A stretch of DNA of 50,127 bases from Monoraphidium neglectum (taxonomy: Eukaryota; Chlorophyta; Chlorophyceae; Sphaeropleales; Selenastraceae): positions 1 through 50,127 of the forward strand of contig NW_014013575.1 in assembly GCF_000611645.1 (NCBI RefSeq), given 5' to 3'. Both the position numbers and the translations under genes were made by a program. The notes beneath the pieces are model-generated. The model searched no databases. It was not told where the DNA came from and worked only from the letters and a program-made list of their open reading frames with translations. Below, in pieces: positions 1 to 11,689 of the stretch; the first letter of the stretch is position 1; every line of letters starts with the position of its first letter.

Positions 1-770
1 CGCCGCCGCCGCCGCTCGCCGCGCAGCCGCCGCCACCCACGGGCGCGCCGTCGGCAGCGCCTGGCGGGTCGCCGGCGCCGTTCGACGCGCAAGCACAGTT
101 GACCGGCGGCATTCCCAGCAGCGCCATCCCCAGCGCGAACGCGCCGGTGACGCCAGGATCCCAGGACCCCGCAGCGGCGTCGACCGGCTTCCTGCCCCTC
201 GTGCGGCGCCCCGTCGCGCCAGGGTCCCCGCAGGTGCCGATCGAGCAGCTGCTCGCGGGGCAGGTGGCGCCGCAGGTCGGCGGCGGCAGCAGCAGCGGCG
301 GCATCGTTGGCGCCGTGCCGGCAGTGCAGCCAGGGGCGACGCCGCTGCAGGATGGCGCGACACTTGTGGGGGACCAGCCAGCGTGCCCGGGCATCTACAG
401 ATACGACGCAGCCAGCAGCGCAAAGCGGCTCTACCCGTCTCAAGGCGTGATGAGGTGGGGCGGGGGCGCCTCGGAGCGGGGCCACGGCTTGATTGGGGGG
501 TGCAGCAGCTGGAGCGACTGCCGCCCGTTGCGCTGGCCTCGACTCCACCTTCGCGCGCTGGCCCGCCGTGCTTCGCACATAGCCCTCTGCCCTCGCCACT
601 CACCCAAGCCCCGGCCCCCGCGCCCCCTTTGATTTTCCAGGGCCTGGCGCGCCCCTCCCCCAAAGGTCGTGTCCTGCAACGTGTTGAACCTGTTGACCGT
701 CGGGCCACCCATGGCCGCGCCCCCGTTCCGTCAGCGGCGCTACCGGCAGCTGCCCTCGCCGGCGCCCTAG
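1..770 (+). CDS. 3' end of a Pro/Ala-rich protein (partial, unknown)
   Basis: I do not recognise this gene; only its last two exons are seen. Exon A runs from before the window to 454 (frame starting at base 3) and encodes a Pro/Ala/Gly/Ser-rich, probably disordered segment ending in a more ordered stretch (GDQPACPGIYRYDAASSAKR). The donor AG|GTGGGG at 455 and acceptor TTTCCAG|G at 640/641 join in phase 2 to exon B (641-770), which gives PPKVVSCNVLNLLTVGPP and a basic end (FRQRRYRQLPSPAP) before TAG. The phase match and the change from low complexity to ordered sequence support the splice. Downstream, 771-2116 holds no convincing gene and a TGTAA at 2117-2121 may be its poly(A) signal, which would imply a long 3' UTR. 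The function cannot be inferred. Confidence 0.5.
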
Positions 771-2430
771 CCGGTGCCGCAGGGCTGCGGGGTGTGGCCA
801 CGCCCAGCGGTGCGTCGCACGCGCCGGCAGCCGCCGAGCAGGCGGAGTTGCTGCGCTGCCGGGGCGCATGTGGAGCCACCCGCCGGACCCACCCCAGCTG
901 CGAGTGCAGCATTCAGTGGACGCGCCGCTGCCGCTAGCCGCCCAGTCACCCAATCTTGGAGCCATCGCCAGCTGCACGCAGCACGCAGGAGTCCCCGCAT
1001 TACCAGCTGCCGGCAGCCTCCCAGCCTGCCTTGCGCGGCCACAGCCCCAGCAGCCGCGCTGGCCTTGGTGGCAGCATCAACCAACCGGCGCGCGGCGCCA
1101 CTCGGCACGCTGCTGCCATCTCTGCTTTGACGAAACCACATGTTTTTTGGTTTCTTTCCGGCCGGCCGGTGCACAAATAACCAACCGCATGCCTGCACCA
1201 AAGGGCGCGAAGCAGCAGCCCCTGGCAACACAATAACACACGGCGCATGACGCGCCCACACCCGTGCTCTTGCGCGCATCTTATGTCGCGCTCGCTGCCG
1301 CATGCGCCCGCGCTTGCAAAGCTTGGACGCATCTGTTTGCCTTCTGCCGGTGCTTTGTGTCGGTCATCGAATCGAGAATCGGGTCTTATGACAGCAGCGA
1401 TGCATTTTGGCATGCTGAGTCGCGCATCTCTTGCATGCGCACCACCACTCCGGCTTGCCGCCCTCAGGAGGCACTCAAAGGGGGGGAGAGACCGTCAGCA
1501 GGCCGGCATACCCTTGCTGACACGCACACATGCCGCCGGAGACCCGCTCACGAGCACTGAGGCTGGGCACTCACGCCTCCCAGCTGCGCCCGCGGCGCGC
1601 CCCGGGCTGTTTTTATTGGAGCAACGGTGCATCGGCGCCGCGCGCCCCACTCCTGGTGGGCCTGGGCCAAGCCCCTGTGTGTGATGAGGGCGCGCCAGGC
1701 TCGGCGTCCATCTGCCCAGCGTGCGCGCCAGAACCCTGGCCGCCATTCCTTACCCAACCGCGTGGCCATTTTGCCGGGGTTTGGTTTGCTTTCTTGAGCG
1801 AGGCCTGCACCCGAGGGCAGGGGCTCCTGAGCCCCAGAACAATGTGGCTTGTATCTCAGAGTCGCTGCCTGTACCGACAGTGCACATACATTCAAACTGT
1901 CTCTGCAGTGTATATTGTGACCCTTGCCAGGAAACCACCAGTTATCAGGAGGATTGTTGGTGGATGCAACACACTGACGTGCGCAGGTACAGCAGGCTGC
2001 GCTCCAGTTGTCAAGGCCTTTTGAATGATATTGTTGTTGTTGGTAGGACGGCTTGCCCCACTATTTTCAACCCCTCACGACTCTCGCAGTTGCAGCAGCT
2101 GTGGTTGTTCAGGGATTGTAATTAAGTAGCATGTGGCACCAGCACGAATTGGCATGAAGGAGCCGGCAGATGTCGCAGAAGTCACCTGGGCAGGTGCATG
2201 CAGAATGTGTCACTCCACAATGGTTTGGAGGAGTGTGCATCGTGAACAAACACAATGTTTGTGGCAGGGAGGGGGCAGCCTGCATCTCGCTTGCATTTTT
2301 ACTCGCATCCCAGCAAACCTGCAGCAGTGGCAGGTGTGGCAATATGCATGCGGGATTGCTGATTAGGATGCCGACCTTGCAAGCACGCCAACTTCTCGCT
2401 GCGCCTGTGTGGACGTGTGGTGTATTGCCC

Positions 2431-2541
2431 GGATGGATGCAGCTGGTGTTGACAGGTCTGCCAACACACCTGCAGCCGGTAGAATGGATAGATGCACGTG
2501 GTATTGACTGATCTGCCAACACCACCTGCAGCCGGTCGACC
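2431..2541. repeat. Imperfect tandem repeat, two units of about 55 bp
   Basis: Unit 1 begins GGATGGATGCAGCTGGTGTT at 2431 and unit 2 begins GGATAGATGCACGTGGTATT at 2486. Both contain TCTGCCAACAC and CACCTGCAGCCGGT at the same offset. A third degenerate piece (GGTCAGCACCACCTGCA) follows near 2565-2581. Confidence 0.7.
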
Positions 2542-3842
2542 GCTTGCAGGTTTGATAGTAGACTGGTCAGCACCACCTGCATCAGTCCAGTCAAGCTGCG
2601 ACCAGCCCCATGCCCATTTCGGGCATGCGCTGACCTGCCCTTGCGTGCGAGTCCCAAGCGGTGAGGGCATGTGTGCTGTTCTGGTTCTGAAATGTGCGCG
2701 TGTCTGGGGCGCTGCTGCGTGCAGAAAATCTGACGCCGGCTTTTGGTACGAGTCGGCCGCTGCAGAAGCCCTTCCAAAGCCGCCGCGCGCCAGCTCACTC
2801 TGTTACAATACAAACGCCAAGGGTTGCGTCATCAAGCGTGGCAGGTAGAAAAGCTCGCGAGCCAATCCTGACAAAGTGCGCCCTCTCAGTTACCAAATTG
2901 CTCCTCCCGAATCAGGCGGCAGGCGTCTCTGGCAAAAAGCCCCGCCGGCGCTGCGTCGCTGGGCCAGCCGCCATGGCAGGCGCTGCGCGCTCGCAGCCAG
3001 TGCGTGCGTCCGCACGAGCGCCGGGGGCAAACAGGCTTCACAACTCAAAGCCAAGGGCAGCCGTCGCCGCCCGTTGCTTTCCCTGGTGCTGTTTCCTTGT
3101 CAGCTGGTGCAATCCCGCTCACGAGTCGCCAGGTGCCTGCCTGCCTGCCTGGCGATGTTGATTACTGCCCTCGCTGCGCCGCCCTGGCCCTCTGCGCTGC
3201 TGGTGCTGTCGCTGCGGCGACATCAGCCGCGGCCCTGGCTCCTCAGCGCACCGCTTACTGCTGCTGTCACCGCCCACGCCGCGGCCGGGCGCTGCTGTCA
3301 CGTTGCAGTGCTTCCCTGCGCCTGCCCCAGTGCTGCGGCAAGTGCCGCGCCTGCTCTGTGTTGGCCCCGCGCCACTCCTGCTGCCCCGTTTGTCGATGTA
3401 TGTAGGGGAGGCCTCCCAGCGGTGTGCGGCCGCCCCGGACTCTGGGCGCTGCCTGTGAGCAATGCCGCTGCTGTCGCGCTGCCCTCGCGCTGCCAGGGCT
3501 TTTCCCTCACCCACAGCGCGGCAGCCGCGAGCGCTGCTGCCGCTGGTGCGGCGCTGCTGCTGTGCGGCTGCAGCGGCGTCTGCTGCACTGCCGCCTCCAC
3601 CGCCCCTACCCGCCCGCCCTCGTCAGTGCTGCCGTCGCTGCTCGTGGCCCCTCCTGCCAAACACTGTTGTTAGCACACTCTCGCCGTACCAAAAAACTGC
3701 GACACCTTGACCTTGTCCAGCATGGCCAGAAATTCTTAGGCACCCCTGCAGTCGCCGCCAGCCTCGCTCTGGCTCCCGTTCGGCGCTGCAACACCGCGGC
3801 ACGACATCGCGCCCATCGCCACTCCTGCTGCCGTCGCTGCTA

Positions 3843-3843
<1 letters not shown>

Positions 3844-3879
<36 letters not shown>
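3844..3879. repeat. (CTG)n microsatellite
   Basis: About 12 uninterrupted CTG units lie some 40 bp beyond the PAM68 stop codon, so the transcript would carry a CAG run in its 3' UTR. Confidence 0.9.
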
Positions 3880-3880
<1 letters not shown>

Positions 3881-3920
3881 GCAAGAGGAGCCTCGCACAC
3901 GCGCCGCCGGGGGCTTGTTT

Positions 3921-5094
3921 TCAGCGCTGCTGCTGCTTCCCCTTCTCCATGAGCACCGCCAGGTTGGCGCGCACCTCGGTCCACCCCAGCGCGGTGCCCT
4001 CGCGCCGCGGGTCCCAGCTGGTGGACAGGATGCCATACTGCCGAGAGGAAGCCGAGGGGGCGGGGGCGGGATCGATGTGAGAATCTCAACACGCCAGCAG
4101 AATGTGAGGCGTGGGCAGTGAGGTGCGTACGATGTCCCGCACGTGCAGGCAGAGTGTGCCCGCTCGGGCCCCGCAGGGGGCCCGGTCTGCGCCTCGCGCC
4201 CCGCGTCGGGGGCGTGGCGCTGCGGTGCGGGCGCGGGGGCGGTGGGACTGGGGGGCGGCGGTGCGGGGGTGCCCACCGTGATGCCGAGCAGGCCGCCGCC
4301 GAACATGAGGGTAGAACCAAGGTAAGCCAGCCACAGGGGGTACTCAACCTTGGCCACGACCTGGTTGATTTGGAAGGGTTGTGTGTGTGTGTGTGTGGTG
4401 GTGTGTGTGCGTGTGTATGAGTGTATGCGTGTTGTTCTATGCGTGCGTGCGTGCGTGTATGTGTGTGTGTATGTGTGTATGTGTGTGTGTGTGTGCGTGT
4501 GTGCGTGCGTGTGTGTGTGTGCGCGTGCGTTCGGGCGCGCGTGCCCGCATGTTTGCACACGCGTACAAGCGTGCATGTGTGCCAACAATTTGCAACCGTG
4601 CAATAAAGGATTGTTTGCAACCTGCCGAAACGCACCTTGAGGTACCAGAACGCGCCCAGTGCCACCACACCGCCCACCACCGGCGCAGCCACAAAGCTGA
4701 CCACGCGCTTCGCCATGCGGTCAACCACAACTTGCGGCGTGGTCGTCGGCGCTGCCGCCAACGGCTGCTGCTGCTGCTGCTGCTGGGTGGGGGGCGCTGC
4801 GGCTGCCAACGGCTGCTGAGCTGACGGCTGCTGCTGCTGCTCTTGGGGCTCCTGCTGCTCAGCCGGCTGTGGCAAGGTTTGCTGCTGCTGCTGCTGCTGC
4901 TTGCGCGGTGCGGGGCCCGGCCGGGACGAGACCTTGCCGCGTGAATTGACTTTGACACCTGCTGCCTGCGCATCGCCGCTGAATCCCTTCTTCTTGGCGC
5001 ACAGCGGTGCCACTGCGTTTGCTCGGCCGGTGCCGCGCGCCAACACGGCGGGCGCCTGCGGCAATGGGAGCGCAATGTATCGACCGAGCGTCAA
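3921..5094 (-). CDS. PAM68: PAM68-like photosystem II assembly factor, chloroplast
   Basis: PAM68 is a thylakoid membrane protein needed for early photosystem II assembly. Three exons are clear: 5094-4636, 4360-4277 and 4037-3921, all joined in phase 0 (donors CAAG|GTGCGT and ACG|GTGGGC; acceptors AACCAG and CGGCAG). The joined C-terminal part reads RMAKRVVSF..., a first hydrophobic segment ending FWYLK|VVAKVEYP, a second one ending LLGI, then TYGILSTSWDP, RREG and LGWTEVRAN. This is the family signature (two membrane helices, then a YGI-SSWDP-REGS-LGW-type tail). The N-terminal part is basic and Ala-rich like a transit peptide (possible cleavage near VAPLCA|KKKG), followed by a linker with several glutamine runs. 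No in-frame ATG precedes the first helix region, so a short first exon is missing; ATG at 5194 (MAQDLQ, donor CAA|GTGCTT, joining at CTACAG|TTG) fits in phase but is unproven. Minus-strand TGTAA at 2807-2803 may end the transcript. Confidence 0.9.
4381..4536. repeat. GT-rich microsatellite in PAM68 intron
   Basis: This interrupted (GT)n/(GTGC)n tract fills most of the intron between PAM68 exons 1 and 2 (4361-4635). It creates spurious Val/Cys and Thr/His open frames on the two strands. Confidence 0.9.
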
Positions 5095-5194
5095 CTGTAG
5101 ATATGCCAGCTTGCTGTCTTCTGTGCGTCATCCGGGATTTTATCACCATTGAGTTTTGTCTGGGCGATGCAAGCACTTGCAAATCCTGGGCCAT

Positions 5195-6717
5195 GGGCCG
5201 CCATCCTCATACCTGCAAGCGAGATCTGCACGCTAGCGCTTGCATGTTGACTTCGAGCTGTTCAGATGCAGCGCGTGATGGCAGAGATCTCTATGCGTGA
5301 CAGTGTGGGCTTGCCCTGGGCTCGACACGGCACTTGTCCAAATTCAATACACTTTGTTGAGCGAATTTTTTCTTGTTGTGTTTGACAGCACATTCGGTGC
5401 CTGTCGGCGCCTACTGTGAGGAGGTTGACCACACGCCCGCTTGCCTCCCTCCGGCCAGCCAGTGTCTCCCTCCCAGCACGTGAGAAGCGCCAAGGCGATG
5501 TGCGGGCGCCCAGGGCGAGACGAATTCAGGCGGATATGCCATATACTATCGATCCTTGGAATTGCAGCACGCCGCGTTGGGTTGGTTGGTGCCTGCCGCC
5601 GCAAGGTGCCCCCCCCCCTTGCCACCCGGCAGTGTCAATCAGGACTTGAGTCCCACTGAAAGCGAAGGGTTACCGGTTGTGAACAACTCTTGTGTGCTTG
5701 TTGCCAAAGCATTAGTGGAACCTTGACGTGCGCGCATGTCCATGCATATGGCATAGAGCTTTCCCACCTCAATCGGCCGCGCGGCACCCCGCGAGCCCAA
5801 GAAAGCTCTGCCGGCTGCCGGGGATGGCGGCGGGGCTGCCGCGCGCATGCGTAGGGGCCGCAGGGCCCACCGCACAATAAGGGCCGGCTGCGTGCCCGCG
5901 GTGCAGGCTGGGGGCGCCGATGTAAGCAGGCAAAGTAGCAGGATAGGAAGCCATCAACAAGAACCAAAAGCCGAAACCCCAAAAAACACAAGCTGCTGTG
6001 CTCTAACGGCTGCACCTGTGGCAATGCAGGGACAGAGTTTGCGCACCAACACGCATGGGGCCCTAAGAGGGCATGCATGCTGGCTGGATGCGTGCCGCGT
6101 GGCGGCGCCGCCCGTGAGCGCGTGCGGGCAGGCGCACCAGCCGCGCTGGCGAGAAGTGCGGCTGGCAAGTTGTTTCATTTGGGTGCTGTTAGCGTGTGGG
6201 GTGGGGCATGGGGTGGAGGTGTGAGGGTGCAAGCAACTGGGGCCGGGGCCGGCCTCAAGGCTTTGCGCATGTGGGCGCGTGAGTAAAGCCACAGCCAACG
6301 TCCCACCAACTCCAAGTAAACCCAAGGGGTGCGAGGGCGCCACAGCGTGCAGCCAGCTGGGGCACTCGTGTAAACAAGTTCTGGCGCAAGGGGCGTCGCC
6401 CGCTCAGCAGCACTTGCCGCGCGCGAGGAGCCTCTTGCACTTCCGATTCTGAGCTGTTCAACCAAACACAGGATGCAGCCGACCCAATCGTGCCCAAAAA
6501 TAGAAATTGAAGCGCGAAAGGAAGGCACGCAGGCGCCTGGATGACGAGACGACACGCCTCCCGCCAGCAGGAGGCCGTTTGCAAGCCCACAAAATGGACC
6601 ATCGAGCCGCGCCGCACGGGCTCTCGCGCCGGCGGCCGCGGCAACACCCGTCCCCGCGCCCCCGCGCCGCCCTGCGCGGTCTCCAGCGTTGGCAGCCGAT
6701 GCGTGGGCGCGGGCCCC
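5195..6717. other. Intergenic: PAM68 5' region and ferroxidase A 3' UTR
   Basis: Both flanking genes run leftwards, so this holds the 3' UTR of ferroxidase A and the promoter/5' end of PAM68. I found no minus-strand TGTAA, no RNA gene and no protein with convincing order. Short open frames on both strands are GC-driven. Confidence 0.5.
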
Positions 6718-9700
6718 TCAAGCGACGAGCATCTTGGCCCTCATGCCGGCGCCAATGTGGTCGAGGATGTTGCAGTAGATCTCCCACTTCCCGGAGTCGC
6801 CGGCGGTGAGGGAGACCACGTATGTGGTGGCCGGCATGAGGCCGATGGAGTACAGGCTGGCGCCTGCGATTATCGGGTGTCGGGAGCCGGGCAGGCCTTG
6901 AGATACGGTGTGCATGTGCGTACGTGAGTGTGTGGGTCAGGGGGTGTGAGTGAGTGTGCGGGCGCGGAAGCTCGCAACGGTTCTTGAGAGTTGCTTCCAA
7001 TACGCCAGTGTGAGAAGGCGGCGGCGCGCCCAGTCCGCCGGGATCAGCGGTCGGCAGGGCTTGGCCGCGGCCGCCCGCGGGGGCTGGCAGGGTGGCGCCC
7101 GCGCAAGAGGGGAGGGGGCAATGGAGGTTCGTGCGCGGGAGCTGCCTCACCCTGCTTGCTGATGATCTGCCCCTGGAAGACGGCCGAGTGCATGTCCACC
7201 TCGCTGCCAAAGCCCATCACAATCACGCGCAGCGTCTCGTCGCGCGTCAGGTTGAGTGTGGGGCCGTTGCAGTAGACAAAGCCGTTGATGGAGTGCATTA
7301 GGTTGGACTCAGGGAACGTGGTGGCCTGGGCAGGGAGGATGGGGGTGGGCGTTTGAGAGAGGCCAGGAGGGGGGCCGTCAGGGCGAGGGAGGACGCAAGG
7401 AGATGCGTGCCTGAGCAGAACCGGGGCCGTTGCCTCATGCGTCGGCACAGGCATGATGGCATGAACGGAGCCGCTGACCATACGCAACGCTCTAGATCTA
7501 GCTTACAGGTCTCAGCGTCCCAGGCCGTCGCAGGCCCCAGGAAGCGAGATCTCACCAGCTTGTTGATCTTGATCTTGGTCTCGTTCGTCTGCTTCGCCAG
7601 GTTGTACTCGAAAAACTCCGACTGCATCTCGTTCTGGATGTTGAAGAACACCGGCAGCTCCCGCACGCCGCCGCCGCCGTGGGTCGCGTTGCCGCCGTCC
7701 TTCCCAAGGCCGCCCTTCTCGTAGATCACGACGGCCCCGACCAGCCCCGCGTTGGTGTGCTTGATCTGGTCGACCCCTGACACATAGGCGTACGCCACGG
7801 CGTCGCCGTCGGACGGGCCGGGGGCCGCAGCGTCGGGCACGTACCACTCGTAGCGCACCGACGCATCCGGCGCCACAGCGCCCAGGGAGTAGAGGTTCTC
7901 GACCGACTGGGCAATTACCGCCTCAGCCTCGGCCTGCGCGGCCGTGATCTGGGCCAGCGAGCGGCGCGCGCCGCGGGCGAGCAGGCGGCGTCCGGCGGCG
8001 GGCGTGGCGGCCTCGGCTTCGGCGGTGTTGATCTGGTAGGCGCTGGTGTTGCCCACAGGAATGAGGCCGCCGTACAGCTGCGAAGGTTTCGGCAGGCCAA
8101 GGCCAGATCAGACCCAAGATTATTGCTGGACGAGTTGCGGAGCCGGGCAGGCAAGGCTGGTTGTGAATTGTCCACCCTGCGGGAGTCTCTCTGAGGACTG
8201 CAGCTGGGCCCGACAAGGAAACACAACGAACGCCAATTTCGAAGCCGCTGCTGCCTAGACAAGCATGAGGCGAGCTGCCACCATACGCCGCTGCAAGCCC
8301 CGCGTCAGACGCGGACCAGACTGGCCCCCACCCACCTGCACGCTGGCATTGAATGGCAGCCGGTTAAGAAAGTGCACCACGATCTTGTCCCCAGCTTCGG
8401 CCCTGATCGTGGGTCCGAGGATGCCGAACAGCTCGTCGCGCGGGGCGGGGGTCTTGAAGGTGGCGTCGGTGTAGCCGCGGAACACTGCCTTGCGGTACTC
8501 GCTGCCCAGGGTGCCCTCGGTGGTCTCGACAAACACCTGTGGGCGGCAGGTCAGGGTGGCGTCAGGCGAGGGGTCGCAATCGTGAGCCTCGGCAAGGATG
8601 GTCATGGCGCAAGGTTCCCTCTTTTCAGGCTGTCCGCCTGACAAAGGGTCTTCGGAAAACATTCAATCACGCTGGAAACGACACGGCCAGACAACCACGA
8701 CCCATGACACAACCCCTTGGACCGCCCTCGGCCCCTGCGCGAGGGACTGGGCAAGGGTACCGAGGGCCTGTCGGCCAGCAGGTGGCTGCAGGGAGCCCTC
8801 TGTGCCCCACCCCCACCTTCTGGTCGTCATTGAAGGGCTGCCCGCTGCAGCCGTCTTTTTTCAGGGGGGTATAGTCCCAGTCGACAACCTCGGCGGCGAT
8901 GTAGTAGGTGCGGATGGGGGCGTCGGCCGGCGCAGTGATCTTGACCGTCTGGTTGACCTGCAGATCCACGGCAGATCAGTTGACCATGAGCGAATTGTGC
9001 ATGGCGGATTCATGGTGTAAGGAAAGGGCGGTGAGCGGCTGGGCGCGCCGCGCCGCACACATTTCATTCAGTGTTCTACAGTTCATTCAGCGTGGTCGTG
9101 GTCGCTATACAAGCCAGGCGGGGCACGCTCCTGCCGAACGCCGACCCTGGGGCAGGAGTTGACATCACGGGGGGCCGAGCCGTTGCATACGATTCTGCCT
9201 GCCCCGCACCTTGTAGATGGCGCTCATGCCCGCGCTCATGTGGTCGTAGATCGCGCACTGCAGCAGGCCATGGCCAGGGACCATGGGCCTGCGGGGATGG
9301 CGGGGTGCGCACAGTCAGCCACACAGCGGCGCAGCTGGGGTACAGATGACGGCGCAGACACAGCACAGGAAAGCACGGCAAACGAAATGTGACGCAGGCG
9401 AGAAGCAGGGTCCCGCAACTCAGGTAGCCCGCAGGGCAGGGCAAGGGGGCTGCTGGTGACGGCAAGGTGACGTCATCGCGACTCACGTCACGTCGGTGGT
9501 GAACATGGCACCCGGCAGGAGCTTGAGGGCTTGGCGGCGTTGGCCGTCGAGGTAGAGGCCGCCCTCCACACTGCCGTGGCAAGAGGGTCAGGTAGGGCGG
9601 GTGTGTTATGGCAGCGGCGGGTGGGTGTGTTGAGTGGTGTGATCAGCAGTGGAAGCACATTGGGGGTGTGGAAAAGGGTGCGGCGTGACACACCAGCAGG

Positions 9701-11647
9701 GCGAGCCAGCGAATGAGACACAGCGTCCCACGTGCAGGCTGAGCTCTTGGCTGTGCGCCTGGCGACAGGGCGGCCAACCCCTAACAGAGCAGGAGACGCG
9801 CAACGGCCGCACCGCCGCGTCCGACAAGGTCCACATCGCGGCGCGCGCGGGCGTGTGACTGTTTTGCTCTAGCACCTGTTGGGCGTGTGCATGTCACCCG
9901 AGCCCCCGAGCGACAGGAAGTAGAGGCGGGTCGGAACCGCTTGCGAGAACTCCAGGCCAGGCAGGTTGCAGTAGATGTACCTGCCAACGAGGGGTTGCAG
10001 GTTGGGTCGCGGCGGAGCGTGCAAACAGGGAAAGGAATGAGCGTGCTGGGGAAGGGGTGGTGGCAGCTACGGCGTCAAAAGGGGGGGGGGCAACCGCGCA
10101 GGTTGCCAGCACAAGGCCAACGCCGTCCTGGCAATGTGACAACTACGCAACCCAGATGTGCTACAATGCAAAGAAGATGAACATGGAATGCTGCTGGTGC
10201 TAGATTGGATTGAGCTGGCACCCACCCGTTGACCGTGTGCTTGAGGTTGGCCTCGACGAATCCCGGGTCCTCCAGCAGGGTGGCAGTGGCGTTCTCGCTG
10301 GCCGCGACCTGCAGGCGGGAGATCGACAGGGGCCAGGGCGTGAGGGCTTTGGGTCCGAGGCGCGGGCACGTCAGGCTGGGCCATGCGAGCTGGTGTACCC
10401 CGCGTGGGCAGCAGGGAGCCACTCAACAGCTGCTGGCCGGACCAGATGAGGGGAAAGTTGGAAGAGCACCCTGGCCCCAGAAAGGGGCGAATGAGTGGTT
10501 CGAGGCCAGGGAGACGAGGGGTTGACGTTTGCTGGGCCCACCTTTGGCAGGTACTTCTTGAGGTTCTGCTGCAGCATGAAGGAGTGGCTCTCGTCCAGGA
10601 TGGAGAACGACAGGATGAACTCCCTTTGGGTGGGGGTGGGAGTTGAGTGTGTGTGTGAGTGTGTGTGTGTGTGAGTGTGAATGTGTGTTGATATAGGGGC
10701 CAACAACACACACAAGGGCCTTTGAACGATTTGACACAGCAACTGCCAAAAGTGAGTTGATGGAAACCTCGTGGCAGGTCAGCAGAAATGCAGGGTATTC
10801 TGCGAATTTGTGCGCCCGCATTACGCAAGATACAGGGGTCAGTGTCTGAGTACAGCGGTAACGCATCCACAAACACGGCGACAGCAGGCTGCACCCCCAC
10901 CTGTCCACGTCCTTGGGGGATGCGTCGTCGTTGGCGAGGGCCTTGGAGGTGACGAGGATAGCCCCAAACAGCCCCGCGTGGGGGTCGCGGCTCTCCATCA
11001 CTGTCGAGCCAATGAGGATTGTAGGTGGCTGCTGTGATGCCAATGCATGTGTGATGACGATCGAATACTTGTCACACCCCAGCAGCCGCCAACCACGGCC
11101 GCCGGCAGCAGAAATATCTTCAGCGGCAGCCCCTGCAGCGCAATGTGCAAAGGAAAGGGCCCCCACCCACCGTGGCTGTGGTACATCCACATGACACTGC
11201 TGAAGTCACCAACACCAGGGCCGGAGCGATCGGGGACCTGCAGGTTGGGGTTGACCCGGTTGACCGGGGTAGGGCTGTGAGCCGGATACCTGGCACGCGC
11301 TGTGTGGGACATCTTTGAGGCGCGATGCCAGGGAAATAGCCCCGGTGAAGGGGGCGGCTCCCTGCCGGATTCATTGTGTGTCAAGTTTGCAAGGTAGGGG
11401 TAGGCCGGCAGGTGGTCGGGGCAATACAGGGGCCAACCGCTTGTGTCCAGTCAGCGCACCTTCCAAGTGTAGACGACGGTCTTGTTGGGGGCCACCTTGT
11501 CGCCAGGGGCGACTGGGGGATTGGGGTCGCAAGATGATGAAAGACAGCACATGGAGCGGGGTGGGTGAGGGCCTGGGCACATGCTGGAGGCCAAGGCGAT
11601 GTGCATTCAAGTGCATCCGTATGTGAGCGCCGAATCGCACAGTTTAT

Positions 11648-11689
<42 letters not shown>

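Larger units (their letters stand above)
771..3920. other. Intergenic / 3' UTRs of two convergent genes
   Basis: No ORF here has ATG, splice sites and ordered protein together. A TGTAA at 2117-2121 (+) could end the left-edge gene, and a TTACA at 2803-2807 (TGTAA on the minus strand) could end the PAM68 transcript, so the stretch is best read as two facing long 3' UTRs with a short gap. Base composition becomes more AT-rich around 1800-2130. An imperfect 55-bp tandem duplication lies at 2431-2541 and a CTG run at 3844-3879. An Ala/Cys-rich open frame at 2876-3673 (+) has no early ATG and lies inside the presumed PAM68 3' UTR, so I do not call it. Confidence 0.45.

Noticed and set aside
2876..3673. 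Long Ala/Cys-rich plus-strand open frame
   Set aside because: It lacks an early ATG, has no ordered domain, and lies between the PAM68 stop and its likely minus-strand poly(A) signal; high GC gives open frames by chance.
4381..4640. Val/Cys-rich and Thr/His-rich open frames
   Set aside because: They are translations of a GT/CA microsatellite inside a PAM68 intron. The same applies to similar frames in the ferroxidase introns.
7298..8056. Exon 20 of ferroxidase A read as a stand-alone gene
   Set aside because: The frame starts at GTG within the exon, and its protein joins in phase to flanking exons of the ferroxidase.
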